DNA of 41,231 nucleotides from Alphaproteobacteria bacterium (GCA_023301785.1 JALZUF010000137.1:1-41231); one strand, 5' to 3'; positions 27,929 to 38,138 are shown, numbered from the stretch's first letter. Program-made: numbers and translations. The notes: generated by a model from the letters alone, not told the origin.

Positions 27929-28957
27929 ATGGATAGAAATATTGCTTCACTTTTAGTATACCCGTTCGAAAAAAACAGAATTGAGATGCCGTCTGCTGAT
28001 CAGCGAGCCTTATTTTGTGATGTGGAGTATTCCAATGATTTTCATTTGTTCCCAAAAATAAATGTCTGGCAAAATTTTAAGACATACGCCAATAGCTGGA
28101 TAAATAATTACGATGATGCTGTCGATGCTATACCGCAGACAGAAACTTATGATTATGTGCTCTGTCATTTGCCGAAGCAAAAAGACTTGTCCCTTTCAAC
28201 TTTATCCCATGCAAGCCAATCACTTAAAGAGGGTGGTTTATTGATTGCTGTGGCTGCAAATGATGCAGGTGGCCGTAAAATTGAAGGATGGATGGAAGGG
28301 TTGGGATATAGCTCTGAGTCTGATTCTAAGTCAAAATGTCGTATTGTTTGGGGAATAAAAGAAAGCCTAAATTTAGACGTGATAGAGCAATATATTGAAC
28401 AGAATAAACAACAAACTATAGAAGTCGCTGGTTATAACTTCGTTACGCAACCTGGGATTTATGGTTGGAATAAAATCGACAGGGGCTCTGAGATTTTAAC
28501 GAGCTATTTGCCAGCTAACTTATCTGGTATTGGGGCTGATTTTGGGTGTGGGTATGGTTATTTATCCGATCATATATTAAAAAATAAGAATATTAAGAAG
28601 TTGCATATTTGCGATGCTGACAAGATGGCACTTGATTGCGCGCGCATAAATCTGGATCAGTATAGTGATAAAGTGGCTATCAAGTATCATTGGTGTGATT
28701 TAACACAGGAAAAACCTTTTCAGGATTTGCTGGATTTTATTGTTATGAATCCGCCATTTCACGCAGGTAAAAAAACAGATATATCTATTGGTATTCGTTT
28801 TATTGAGCAAGCGCATAAAGCACTGAAGCCAAATGGAACTTTATATTTTGTAGCGAACAAGCATTTACCATACGAGAATACGCTCCAAAATTTATTTTCA
28901 AAAAATGAAAAATTATGCGAAGAAGAAGGCTATAAAGTCTTTAAAGCCAACAGATAA
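27929..28957 (+). CDS. Class I SAM methyltransferase, RsmC/RlmG-like rRNA (guanine-N2)-methyltransferase
   Basis: GADFGCGYGYLSDHIL motif I and MNPPFH motif IV (NPPF, typical of RsmC/RlmG). Confidence 0.78.
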   Translation: MDRNIASLLVYPFEKNRIEMPSADQRALFCDVEYSNDFHLFPKINVWQNFKTYANSWINNYDDAVDAIPQTETYDYVLCHLPKQKDLSLSTLSHASQSLKEGGLLIAVAANDAGGRKIEGWMEGLGYSSESDSKSKCRIVWGIKESLNLDVIEQYIEQNKQQTIEVAGYNFVTQPGIYGWNKIDRGSEILTSYLPANLSGIGADFGCGYGYLSDHILKNKNIKKLHICDADKMALDCARINLDQYSDKVAIKYHWCDLTQEKPFQDLLDFIVMNPPFHAGKKTDISIGIRFIEQAHKALKPNGTLYFVANKHLPYENTLQNLFSKNEKLCEEEGYKVFKANR

Positions 28958-28967
28958 GGGTTCCCCA

Positions 28968-29705
28968 ATGTTTAAAAATGTAAATGCGTTTATTATTTTA
29001 GTGTCTATTTTATTGCTATCGTTTTCTATTGTTTTTATGGGATTTCAGATTCAAAAAGGTTTAACGAATTTTCGTGATTTTGATCGTAGTGTACGAATGA
29101 AAGGGTTGGCTGAGACCGATGTTACTGCTGATCTTGCTCTGTGGTCTATTGGTTATACTGAAACGGGGAATGATCTAAATATCCTTCAGGATAAAATGGA
29201 TGAAAATGGTAAAGTCATAATTAAATTTTTAAAAAAATATGGTATTCAAAATTCTGAAATTCAATTACAACAGGTCGAGGTTCAAGATTTAATGGCGCAA
29301 AGCTATCGTCAAAATCAGGCGATGAACAACAGATATATATTAAAACAAAGTTATTTGGTGCGCTCAGAAAATATTGATTATATTTCAAAAGCTGCGCAAA
29401 ATATGGGCGATCTTATTCGTCAGGGTGTTGTTTTTTCACAAAGCGGTTCCACTGCGCCGACATATTTATATACTAAGTTAAATGATATTAAGCCTGAAAT
29501 GATTGCCCAAGCAACACGCAATGCAAAGGAATCTGCGGGGCAATTTGCACAAAACTCACAAGCGAAAGTTGGTGGTATTAAGCGTGCAAGCCAAGGTGTA
29601 TTTCAGATATTGCCGCGCGATAAAACTTACGCTTTACCTGAGGCGCAGCAAAAGAACAAAACTGTGCGTGTTGTATCGACGATTGAATTCTATCTGGTTG
29701 AATAA
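28968..29705 (+). CDS. SIMPL (DUF541)-domain protein
   Basis: ATG at 28968. One N-terminal TM, then VRMKGLAETDVTADLALWSIGYTETGNDLN typical of SIMPL proteins. Confidence 0.8.
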   Translation: MFKNVNAFIILVSILLLSFSIVFMGFQIQKGLTNFRDFDRSVRMKGLAETDVTADLALWSIGYTETGNDLNILQDKMDENGKVIIKFLKKYGIQNSEIQLQQVEVQDLMAQSYRQNQAMNNRYILKQSYLVRSENIDYISKAAQNMGDLIRQGVVFSQSGSTAPTYLYTKLNDIKPEMIAQATRNAKESAGQFAQNSQAKVGGIKRASQGVFQILPRDKTYALPEAQQKNKTVRVVSTIEFYLVE

Positions 29706-29708
29706 GAG

Positions 29709-30680
29709 TTATTCGGCAGTATCTTTAAAGTTTTTTGATCCAGTTTCAACTTTGTTCTTAGTAGGATCGTAAACATGGTTTTTACCAAGTTCCATATCTG
29801 TAAGGGCACCAGGATTAATGCCGGTTTCTTTAGAAACCATCATATACACTGCCTCTAATGATAGAGTGCGATCTTCACTTTTAAACATATTATGCCAGCC
29901 ACAGGCAGCATCCATCGTAATAATAGATTTATCAGGCTGGGTTCTTTTACGCATATGTTCTTCAGTTAGCTTTACAATCTCTGTAAGGCATTCTTCAGGG
30001 ATTTCTAATTTATGGTGACGCTCATAACTGCCTTTAATGCCGCGTAAGATCATCAATGTTTCTTCAGCAGTAGGCATTTTTAAATGCACTTTTTGGAAAC
30101 GACGATCAAGTGCAGGGTCAATAGCGACGTACATACGGAACTCGTCTAATGTCGTCGCGCCAAGAATGTGCAGGTCCCCAACGGTCATATAAGGCTTCAT
30201 GACCTCAGACAAGCCAGCATAGGCAGATCCCGTCACAGTCGGCATGATAGTGTGAATTTCATCAATAAACATGATGTATTTGGGAAATTCAGGGTGATGG
30301 TATCGTTCGGCTAAACCTTTACAAATAGGGATGAAGCGCGATTGAAACTCACCTGGGCTGTTTGTACCCGCGGCCATGGCTGACATATCTAATTCTAGCA
30401 CCTGCGCGCCTTTAAGATATTCCGGAACACGGTCAGAAACCACGGCTTGTGCCAAACCTGCGACTAGGGCTGTTTTACCAACCCCAGCAGGGGCGAGCAT
30501 ACAGGCGTTTTTTCTATTTCTTTGTAGCAAGATCAGCATGACTTGATCAATCTCGGCATCACGGCCTACAATTTTATCAAACTGGCCGTTACGCGCCATT
30601 GTCGTATAGTTACGGCAATATTGCTTCAGGAGCTCGTCTAGATTGTCTTGCGGGACGGTAAAATTATAATTTTTTGTCAT
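29709..30680 (-). CDS. ClpA/ClpB-type AAA+ ATPase, single D1-like domain
   Basis: FDKIVGRDAEIDQVMLILLQR, Walker A APAGVGKTA, Walker B YIMFIDEIHT, sensor LGATT, Arg finger DRRFQKV. ATG 30680 preferred over 30692. Confidence 0.82.
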   Translation of the reverse strand: MTKNYNFTVPQDNLDELLKQYCRNYTTMARNGQFDKIVGRDAEIDQVMLILLQRNRKNACMLAPAGVGKTALVAGLAQAVVSDRVPEYLKGAQVLELDMSAMAAGTNSPGEFQSRFIPICKGLAERYHHPEFPKYIMFIDEIHTIMPTVTGSAYAGLSEVMKPYMTVGDLHILGATTLDEFRMYVAIDPALDRRFQKVHLKMPTAEETLMILRGIKGSYERHHKLEIPEECLTEIVKLTEEHMRKRTQPDKSIITMDAACGWHNMFKSEDRTLSLEAVYMMVSKETGINPGALTDMELGKNHVYDPTKNKVETGSKNFKDTAE

Positions 30681-30756
30681 GTGGGTTCGCACTTGCGGTG
30701 AAGAGGTTATCTTATCCTATATTGTACGTGAATTCGCCGTGTAGGTGCAAAGATTT

Positions 30757-31641
30757 TTAAGTTTTTGCGCTATAGCCTTGCATATAGAGGACTGAGGTTA
30801 AATCTGTATGGATGATACAATTTACCAAGCTGTCTTTGAGTAATGGCTTAGGGTGATACCCAATACCCAAACCTGCCGCCGCCAACATAGGTAGATCATT
30901 TGCTCCGTCGCCAATAGCAACGGTGTTGCTAATATCTATATTAAGTTCGGCGCTGTATTCATTTAAATATTCTAGTTTAGCCGCCTTATCTAAGATCGGT
31001 TCAATGACTTTGCCTGTCATGACGCCATTTTCAAATTCTAATTGGTTGCCGTGATTTGCGTAAAACCCTAACTGGTCAGCAACAACGTTGGTGAAATTTG
31101 TAAACCCACCAGAAACCAACACGCAACGCACATCATTATTATTGAGAATTTTTAATAGTGTGTCCGCCCCTTTAGAGGTTTCCATTTTATCAATTGTACG
31201 TGTAATGGCATCAATGGGAAGCCCAGCAAGAAGTCCGACGCGTTCGCGAATTGCGTCAAAGAAATCAAGCTCACCGCGCATGGCGCGCTCTGTAATGCCC
31301 GCTATTTTTTCTTTAATACCAGCTTCTTCGGCAAGCTCGTCTAAAGTTTCGCTTGTGACGATTGTGGAATCCATATCGGCCAAAAATAGTTTCTTCTTTC
31401 TATTTGTAATAGGCGTACAGAAGGTATCAATTTTCTTATCTGCTAGATACTCACGTAAGTTTTTTGCGTGCTCAATAGTTAAAGTGCTATCGATGAGAAA
31501 CTCTAGCGCTATATCTTGAGATAGCCAATTAATTTGATTGTCGCAGCGGTAATCAAGCTTATTTAAAAAAGACTGTACGTCTTTTACAGTATTTTCGCTA
31601 AGGTTAACTTGTGCGCTAACAAGAGTAATCATAAAATCCAT
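30757..31641 (-). CDS. serB: Phosphoserine phosphatase
   Basis: HAD motif FLADMDSTIVTSETLDELAEEAG, VLVSGGFTNF, IGDGANDLPMLAAAGLGIGYHPKP. Confidence 0.95.
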   Translation of the reverse strand: MDFMITLVSAQVNLSENTVKDVQSFLNKLDYRCDNQINWLSQDIALEFLIDSTLTIEHAKNLREYLADKKIDTFCTPITNRKKKLFLADMDSTIVTSETLDELAEEAGIKEKIAGITERAMRGELDFFDAIRERVGLLAGLPIDAITRTIDKMETSKGADTLLKILNNNDVRCVLVSGGFTNFTNVVADQLGFYANHGNQLEFENGVMTGKVIEPILDKAAKLEYLNEYSAELNIDISNTVAIGDGANDLPMLAAAGLGIGYHPKPLLKDSLVNCIIHTDLTSVLYMQGYSAKT

Positions 31642-31644
31642 AAT

Positions 31645-32397
31645 TTACGCCGCCTTATTATTCTTGGCACGTTTTTGACCATATTCAATAGCTGTCAGGT
31701 AAGCTTGCACAGTGGCATTCCAGCCCATTTTAAGGGCATCTGCTATTACCGCGTGCCCAATAGATACTTCGTCGCAAATAGAAACATTTTCTATGAAGCG
31801 CGATAGGTTGTCTAGATGAAGGTCGTGTCCAGCATTCACGCCAATTTTTGCGGCTTTGGCCAATTCGGCTGTACGTGCATAAGTTTCTAAGTCCACTTCG
31901 CCAGTATCGTAAGGCGCGGTATAAAGCTCAATGCGATCTGCACCGATGGCTTTAACGGCTTCTATAATTTTAGGGTCAGGGTCGACAAAGATTGAAACTC
32001 GGCGGCCTTTGGCTTGAAGGCGCGATACGGCATCTTTCAGCAAAGTTTGGTTATTCATCACATCCCATCCGTGATCGGATGTTTTTTGGCTGGGGGCATC
32101 AGGCACAAGAGTGACTTGATCGCATTTGTTATCAAGACAAAGCTTGATGAACTCCTCACTCGGATATCCTTCAATGTTGAATTCAATCTTTTTATCAGGC
32201 CAACTGGCAAGAAATTCAGCCAGTTCAGGAATGTCTGATTTACGTACGTGGCGTTCATCGGGGCGGGGGTGAACGGTTAAACCATGCGCACCAGCCTCCA
32301 GAACATATTTTGCATGCTCAACTACACCTGGGTAGCCAACATCACGTTGATTACGCAAAAGCGCTACTTTATTTAAGTTTACTGATAATTTTGTCAT
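31645..32397 (-). CDS. pdxJ: Pyridoxine 5'-phosphate synthase
   Basis: LSVNLNKVALLRNQRD, GLTVHPRPDERHVRKSD, GVNAGHDLHLDNL. ATG at 32397. Confidence 0.95.
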   Translation of the reverse strand: MTKLSVNLNKVALLRNQRDVGYPGVVEHAKYVLEAGAHGLTVHPRPDERHVRKSDIPELAEFLASWPDKKIEFNIEGYPSEEFIKLCLDNKCDQVTLVPDAPSQKTSDHGWDVMNNQTLLKDAVSRLQAKGRRVSIFVDPDPKIIEAVKAIGADRIELYTAPYDTGEVDLETYARTAELAKAAKIGVNAGHDLHLDNLSRFIENVSICDEVSIGHAVIADALKMGWNATVQAYLTAIEYGQKRAKNNKAA

Positions 32398-32495
32398 ACT
32401 TTCTTTTAACTTAAGACTAGACAGCATGACCAGAATTTTTTAATCAAATAGACATATATTTTTAATTATAATCAATTTTCGCGAAAGTAAGAACA

Positions 32496-33665
32496 ATGAC
32501 GAAGCCAACTGATAAACCCAATAACCCTAAATTCTCTTCTGGGCCTTGTGCAAAACGCCCGGGCTGGACAACAGATGTTCTTAATGATGCATGGTTGGGA
32601 CGTTCTCATCGTGCGGCTGGCGGTAAAGCAAAATTGAAAGAAGTCATTGATCGTCATGTTGACTTGCTTGGCATTCCAGAAGGATACCGTTGTGCAATTG
32701 TCCCTGCGTCTGATACGGGTGCGGTTGAGATGGCGATGTGGAATATGCTTGGTGAGCGTGGCGTTGATATGCTGGGCTGGGAAAGCTTTGGTTTAGATTG
32801 GTGTAAAGATGTTACTGATCAATTGAAACTAGATGACGTCAATATTATCAAAGCTGATTACGGTGTTCTTCCTGACTTAACATCGGTTGATACAGATCGC
32901 GATGTTGTGTTCACATGGAACGGAACAACATCTGGCGTGAAAGTGCCAAACGCGGATTGGATTAAAGACGATCGTAAAGGCCTCACAATTTGCGACGCGA
33001 CATCAGCTGTGTTTGCTTATGATTTACCATGGGAAAAATTAGATGTAGTGACATGGAGCTGGCAGAAGGTTTTAGGATCAGAAGCGGCCCACGGTATGTT
33101 GGTTATTAGCCCACGTGCAGCAGAGCGTTTGCAGAGCTTTACACCAGACCGCCCATTACCAAAAATATTCCGTCTTACAAAAGGCGACAAGTTGATTGAA
33201 GGCGCCTTCCAAGGTGCAACACTTAATACACCGTCTATGATTGCTACTGAAGATTGTTTGGATGCTTTAAAATGGGTTGAATCAATTGGTGGGTTAAAGG
33301 CAACTATTCAGCGTTCAAACGATAGCTTAAAAGCAGTTGCTGATTGGGTTGAGAAAACGGATTGGATTGAGTTCTTGGCAGAAGATCAAGACACCGTCTC
33401 TTGCACATCAATATGTTTAAAAATCACTGATCCATGGTTCCAGCAAAAATCAGATGATGACCGTTTAGCGTTCGTCAAAGGCATGACGAAAATGTTAGAG
33501 GCTGAAGATGCTGGTTACGATATTGCAAGTTACCGCGCGGCACCTGCCGGTATTCGTATCTGGGGCGGCGCAACCGTTGAGCCAAGCGATGTTGCCAAGC
33601 TAATGCCATGGATTGATTGGGCTTATAATGAAGCCAAAGCAGGAGAGACAGCGCAAGCGGCTTAA
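32496..33665 (+). CDS. serC: Phosphoserine aminotransferase
   Basis: [15 protein letters not shown]...LGRSHRA...[21 protein letters not shown], SerC family with PLP-lysine context. Confidence 0.93.
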   Translation: MTKPTDKPNNPKFSSGPCAKRPGWTTDVLNDAWLGRSHRAAGGKAKLKEVIDRHVDLLGIPEGYRCAIVPASDTGAVEMAMWNMLGERGVDMLGWESFGLDWCKDVTDQLKLDDVNIIKADYGVLPDLTSVDTDRDVVFTWNGTTSGVKVPNADWIKDDRKGLTICDATSAVFAYDLPWEKLDVVTWSWQKVLGSEAAHGMLVISPRAAERLQSFTPDRPLPKIFRLTKGDKLIEGAFQGATLNTPSMIATEDCLDALKWVESIGGLKATIQRSNDSLKAVADWVEKTDWIEFLAEDQDTVSCTSICLKITDPWFQQKSDDDRLAFVKGMTKMLEAEDAGYDIASYRAAPAGIRIWGGATVEPSDVAKLMPWIDWAYNEAKAGETAQAA

Positions 33666-33668
33666 GCG

Positions 33669-34313
33669 TTATTTTTTCTTAAAATATAATAAATTAGTAA
33701 AGGGATAATCCTGCTTGGGGTTATCCCATTTTACTATCTGCTCGTTTGTTTGGATAAAGTTTTTATCAAGCGTGTTGGCTATATCACGCACAAGGGGCGT
33801 AAATGTTTTTCCGTGGTGTAAATTGTCGACTTGGATAATGAGCGGTGCATTCTTTTTCATGACCTTTGAGATTTTTCCAAAAATGAAACCCATACGTTTT
33901 AAATATTTATCATAGCCAGCGTGTTTAGGGTCTCCGCCAAAAAGAGGATTCCATTTATGGTGACGTGGCATGTAGGGCGGAGAGGTTAAAACCAAATCCA
34001 TTTTGGGTAGATCATATTTGTCTAAACACGCGGTATCGTCACATATCATATGTGTCCAGTTTTCCAACTGACCTGCCACCCATTCAAATTTTTGACCTTC
34101 TGCTTCGATCCCAAACGGAATACGTTTTAATTCTTCAGCAACAAATAATGTCGTACCGAGGCCAGCAAAAGGATCAAAAATCTTATCGCCTTTTTTAGAA
34201 TGTTTCTTAATAATGTGTCTCGCAAGGCTTTCAGGAAACTTAATATCGTTTCCTTCAAACGGCGGCGCATCACGTTCAAATGCCCATGGCAGTATTATTA
34301 TAGGGTTTTCCAT
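33669..34313 (-). CDS. Small orphan DNA-methyltransferase-like protein (FDPFAGLGTT / TSPPY)
   Basis: Motif I FDPFAGLGTT and motif IV TSPPY; 214 aa with no obvious target-recognition domain and no adjacent restriction gene. Confidence 0.72.
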   Translation of the reverse strand: MENPIIILPWAFERDAPPFEGNDIKFPESLARHIIKKHSKKGDKIFDPFAGLGTTLFVAEELKRIPFGIEAEGQKFEWVAGQLENWTHMICDDTACLDKYDLPKMDLVLTSPPYMPRHHKWNPLFGGDPKHAGYDKYLKRMGFIFGKISKVMKKNAPLIIQVDNLHHGKTFTPLVRDIANTLDKNFIQTNEQIVKWDNPKQDYPFTNLLYFKKK

Positions 34314-34315
34314 GA

Positions 34316-35344
34316 TTAATCCGTTAGCATAGTTTTAGATTTATCGTCCAGTTTGGGTTGATCGGCTTCTGGATCTTTATCGCTTGTTTCAAATTTTGGT
34401 GGTGGTGGGCCTTGAGCAACCGTACCTTCATTCACCTTGGATTTGGGTGGTGTTGGATCATCGTGGTCATTTAGCATGGCATCGCCATCGTTGATTTGAT
34501 GATAATAAATAAGTTGCGGGTCTGTTGGGTCAATGTCATTGGCATCAAACGCCTCTTTGATTGCTTGGACGGCACGGGCGCGGCTGACAACTTCTTCAGA
34601 ACGTTCAGAATCAATCCACCATCTGAGTTTGATGCCTAATGATGTTGAGCCTAATTCCCAACACAAAACTTGAGGGATAGGGTCTTTAATAATCTCCTCA
34701 ACTTGGTTTAAGGAATTTTGAATAATTTTTGTAATGACGCGAATATCGTAATTGTAACCAACGGTGAGCTCCATTTCAACACGGCGTGTCGGACTACTGG
34801 TATGTATAAGGACGTTTGAGTTATAGACGGTTGAGTTTGGCACAACGATATCGCGTCCATCGTAGGTTCTTAAAATTGTAGCGCGAGGATCAATACGAAC
34901 AACCGTTCCTTCGGCACCACCAATTGTTATTTGGTCACCGCGGCGGAATGGCATACGTAATAAGATAAGCAAACCAGAAAGCCAGTTTTGTAAGATGTCC
35001 TTAAAAACGAAGCCAATGGCCAGTGAACCAACGCCTAAGCTGGCAACCAAGTCACCAGGGTTAAGGGAAGGGGTGATAATAGTAAGGGCGATAACAATAC
35101 CGAAACCCATAAAAATCCAGAAACTGATAGCAGAAAGAATATTCCCCAAATCAATGCGTTTCTTTCGCGTGAAGTAATTCTTAGTCACATAGCGTGCAGC
35201 ATAAGCAATTAAAAGAAAGACGGCGCATATAAAGATGCCAGCAATCAGGTTCGGTAAAATTTTATAAAATCCAGCAATCCATTGGTTAACAGTCTGCATG
35301 GCAAGGTTAAAGCCATTCGATATTGTTTCAGTATTTTCTTCCAT
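34316..35344 (-). CDS. MscS-family small-conductance mechanosensitive channel
   Basis: TM region followed by GSLAIGFVFKDILQNWLSGLLILLRMPFRRGDQITIGGAEGTVVRID; Pro/Asp-rich disordered C-terminal tail. Confidence 0.9.
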   Translation of the reverse strand: MEENTETISNGFNLAMQTVNQWIAGFYKILPNLIAGIFICAVFLLIAYAARYVTKNYFTRKKRIDLGNILSAISFWIFMGFGIVIALTIITPSLNPGDLVASLGVGSLAIGFVFKDILQNWLSGLLILLRMPFRRGDQITIGGAEGTVVRIDPRATILRTYDGRDIVVPNSTVYNSNVLIHTSSPTRRVEMELTVGYNYDIRVITKIIQNSLNQVEEIIKDPIPQVLCWELGSTSLGIKLRWWIDSERSEEVVSRARAVQAIKEAFDANDIDPTDPQLIYYHQINDGDAMLNDHDDPTPPKSKVNEGTVAQGPPPPKFETSDKDPEADQPKLDDKSKTMLTD

Positions 35345-35473
35345 GAGGATTGCCTTCGATTGTTCTACATTTAAAAACGGTTAAAGCTTAGCATTAGTTC
35401 CTTGCATTGTCTTGTGGTCGTGGTAAATAGAAGGCCTGTTTTCCTACAACAAGACAAAAATAGGAGTTTATCT

Positions 35474-37057
35474 ATGTCTAAACCAAAAGTCCTTATATCG
35501 GACAAAATGAATCCCCTTGCCGCCGAAATTTTTACAAAAAAAGGCTGTGATGTTACTGAAATGACGGGGATGTCCCCTGAACAGCTTATTGCTGAAATTC
35601 CAAAATATGATGGTCTTGCGATCCGCTCGTCTTCGACGGTGACACCAGAAGTATTGGCCGCTGCGAAAAACCTTAAAGTTATTGGTCGCGCGGGTATTGG
35701 TGTTGATAATATTGATGTTAAAGAAGCAACAAACCGCGGTGTGATCGTTATGAACACACCATTCGGTAATTCAATCACAACAGCCGAACACGCGATTGCG
35801 ATGATGTTTGCGCTGGCGCGTCAAATTCCACAAGCCAATGAGTCCACTCATGCTGGTAAATGGGAAAAGAAAAAATTTATGGGCGCTGAGCTTTATTCAA
35901 AAACACTTGGTGTTATTGGGTGCGGTAATATCGGTGGTATTGTTGCCGACCGTGCCGTTGGTCTTAAGATGAACGTTGTTGCGTTTGACCCGTTTCTTAC
36001 AGAAGAACGTGCGGTTGAGCTTGGTGTTGAAAAAGTTGAGTTGGATGATTTATTCAGCAAAGCTGACTTTATTACTATTCACGTACCAAAAAATGAAAAA
36101 ACCGCTGGTCTGATTAATAAAGACTCTATTGCGAAGATGAAAGACGGCGTACGCCTGATTAACTGTGCCCGTGGTGGTATCATTATTGAAGCCGACCTTA
36201 AAGAAGCGCTTGATAGTGGTAAAGTTGCTGGTGCAGCATTGGATGTGTTCGAAGTTGAACCTGCAAAAGAAAATGTTCTGTTTGGACATGAAAATGTTGT
36301 TTGTACCCCTCACTTAGGGGCAGCAACAACAGAGGCGCAAGTAAATGTTGCCATTCAAGTTGCGGAACAGCTTGGTGATTATCTGACGAATGGTGCAGTT
36401 GTGAACGCGTTGAATATGCCGTCTATTTCGGCGGAAGATGCGCCACGTTTGAAACCTTACATGAAACTTTCTGAGCAATTGGGTAGCTTCGCTGGTCAAA
36501 TTACGGATAGTGCGATTAAGAAAATCAATATCGCCTATGAAGGCACTGTGACCGAAGTCAACACCAAGCCTTTGACGGCAATGTTAATTGCCAGTGTTCT
36601 GAAAGAGCAAACAGATACAGTGAACATGGTCAATGCGATGAGTGTTGCCGAAGCGCGCGGTATTGAAATGTCAGAAACAAAAACTGGGTCATCTTCTGAC
36701 TGGCGCAGTGTGGTTACGGTGACTGTGGAAACAGAACAACGTAACCGTAGTGTTTCAGGAACATTGTTTACAGGTAAAGAGCCACGTATCGTTGAAATCG
36801 AAGGTGTTCGTATTGAAGCCGGCTTAACAGACAATATGTTGTTTATCCGTAACAAAGATATGCCAGGTCTTATTGGTCAAGTGGGTGGTATCTTAGGGGA
36901 AGCAAAACAAAACATTGCTGACTTTAACCTAGGGCGTAAGCCATCAGGCGACTCAGCAATTTGTCTGGTGTCTTTAGATAACGCGTTGCCAGATGATGTC
37001 TTGGCAAAGATCGAAGGCCTTGATCAAGTAACAATGGCGAAGAAATTACATTTTTAA
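35474..37057 (+). CDS. serA: D-3-phosphoglycerate dehydrogenase
   Basis: KVLISDKMNPLAAEIF, GRAGIGVDNID, LGVIGCGNIGGIVADRA, INCARGGII, C-terminal ACT region (MPGLIGQVGGILGEAKQNIADFNLGR). ATG 35474 with AGGAG upstream. Confidence 0.95.
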   Translation: MSKPKVLISDKMNPLAAEIFTKKGCDVTEMTGMSPEQLIAEIPKYDGLAIRSSSTVTPEVLAAAKNLKVIGRAGIGVDNIDVKEATNRGVIVMNTPFGNSITTAEHAIAMMFALARQIPQANESTHAGKWEKKKFMGAELYSKTLGVIGCGNIGGIVADRAVGLKMNVVAFDPFLTEERAVELGVEKVELDDLFSKADFITIHVPKNEKTAGLINKDSIAKMKDGVRLINCARGGIIIEADLKEALDSGKVAGAALDVFEVEPAKENVLFGHENVVCTPHLGAATTEAQVNVAIQVAEQLGDYLTNGAVVNALNMPSISAEDAPRLKPYMKLSEQLGSFAGQITDSAIKKINIAYEGTVTEVNTKPLTAMLIASVLKEQTDTVNMVNAMSVAEARGIEMSETKTGSSSDWRSVVTVTVETEQRNRSVSGTLFTGKEPRIVEIEGVRIEAGLTDNMLFIRNKDMPGLIGQVGGILGEAKQNIADFNLGRKPSGDSAICLVSLDNALPDDVLAKIEGLDQVTMAKKLHF

Positions 37058-37080
37058 TTTTTTCATTTTTTATTAATTTA

Positions 37081-37117
37081 AAAAGAAGGGGTGGTGAAAG
37101 CTATCCCTTCTTTTTTT
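37081..37117 (+). terminator. Likely bidirectional terminator between serA and the convergent gene
   Basis: aaaagaaggg (37081-37090) / cccttctttt (37105-37114) with T-tract. The right arm overlaps the last codons of the minus-strand CDS. Confidence 0.7.
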
Positions 37118-37601
37118 GTCTCTTCTTATAATAACGATTGCAGGCATCTTGTAGTTCGGTGATCATGATTTGACCGTCTTTACCGCCATCGCCTTTCATA
37201 TTGTTCCCTAAGATTGCTTTTAAAGAATCGTGGTGCCCGCCGACAATGGACAGGGCATCTTTATCAAGCTGTTCGATTGTTTCCAAAAAACTCAGCATTA
37301 TTTGGGCAAGATTACCGACAAGCTCGTAATGGAAAATCTTCGCATTGGCTTTTAATTCCATGACAGGGCCAATAAGTTTTTTCTTATCTTCATCTATATT
37401 GTCTTGTGGGGCGCTTTTGATTTCACCAAGCCCTTTTTCCAATTTTGATAAAAATTTAAGACCGATGGGGGCAAAATCAATTTTATTTTTATCAATGGCA
37501 TCTTGCGCACGGTGAACCAATTCCATATCCAAGGGCCCTGGCCCTGCCTTTTTTTGCAGATCAGCTTTGGCTTTATAGGTTTTGACGTTTTTTTTATTCA
37601 T
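37101..37601 (-). CDS. Hypothetical alpha-helical protein downstream of a response regulator
   Basis: 166 aa, Lys-rich, predicted helical; co-directional with the adjacent receiver protein. Confidence 0.6.
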   Translation of the reverse strand: MNKKNVKTYKAKADLQKKAGPGPLDMELVHRAQDAIDKNKIDFAPIGLKFLSKLEKGLGEIKSAPQDNIDEDKKKLIGPVMELKANAKIFHYELVGNLAQIMLSFLETIEQLDKDALSIVGGHHDSLKAILGNNMKGDGGKDGQIMITELQDACNRYYKKRQKKKG

Positions 37602-37622
37602 GCTTTTTCTTAAGGCTCTTTA

Positions 37623-38138
37623 TTAAGGGTTATTAGGGTCATACGCTTTTTCGTCAGTTTCGCGGCGATGAGGGCCTGAAAATTTAGGGGCAATGCGTCT
37701 ACGGCGGTCTGGACCGAAAAATGAGGGTATTTCTATAAAATCACGCGGATTGGTGATAACGTGCGCCAATCTTTTGGCTATATCGTTCGCTGTGAAGGGT
37801 TTAACGAGGAATTCCGTTACACCTGTGTCTCGGGCCATTTCAACGCGGCTCCACGCACTATAGCCCGTTATAAGGATGATTGGCGCCATTTTATTAGGGC
37901 TTTCAGCGTTGTGGCGAACGTTATGTGTTAATTCTAAGCCATCTTCAGGCGCCATCATCCAATCAGTCAATATAATGTCATGATTGGTTTTGCAGAATTT
38001 TTTAAAAGCATCTTGCCCATTTTCGGCTTCTGTAATCTGTTCTAGCCCTAGTGTTCTAAGGACTGAGACGAATAATTGCCGCATTGGGGCAATATCCTCG
38101 ACAACAAGTATGCTTATTTTTGAAAATTCAAAGGCCAT
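37623..38138 (-). CDS. CheY-like response regulator with a basic GPDRRRR / GPHRRETD tail
   Basis: ISILVVEDIAPMRQL, DIILTDWMMAPEDG, ILITGYS, FLVKPF. ATG at 38138. Confidence 0.88.
   Translation of the reverse strand: MAFEFSKISILVVEDIAPMRQLFVSVLRTLGLEQITEAENGQDAFKKFCKTNHDIILTDWMMAPEDGLELTHNVRHNAESPNKMAPIILITGYSAWSRVEMARDTGVTEFLVKPFTANDIAKRLAHVITNPRDFIEIPSFFGPDRRRRIAPKFSGPHRRETDEKAYDPNNP

Noticed and set aside
30757-37057. serB-pdxJ-serC-serA as an unusual cluster
   Set aside because: Serine and PLP biosynthesis are functionally linked through SerC, and such grouping is ordinary; no second look needed.
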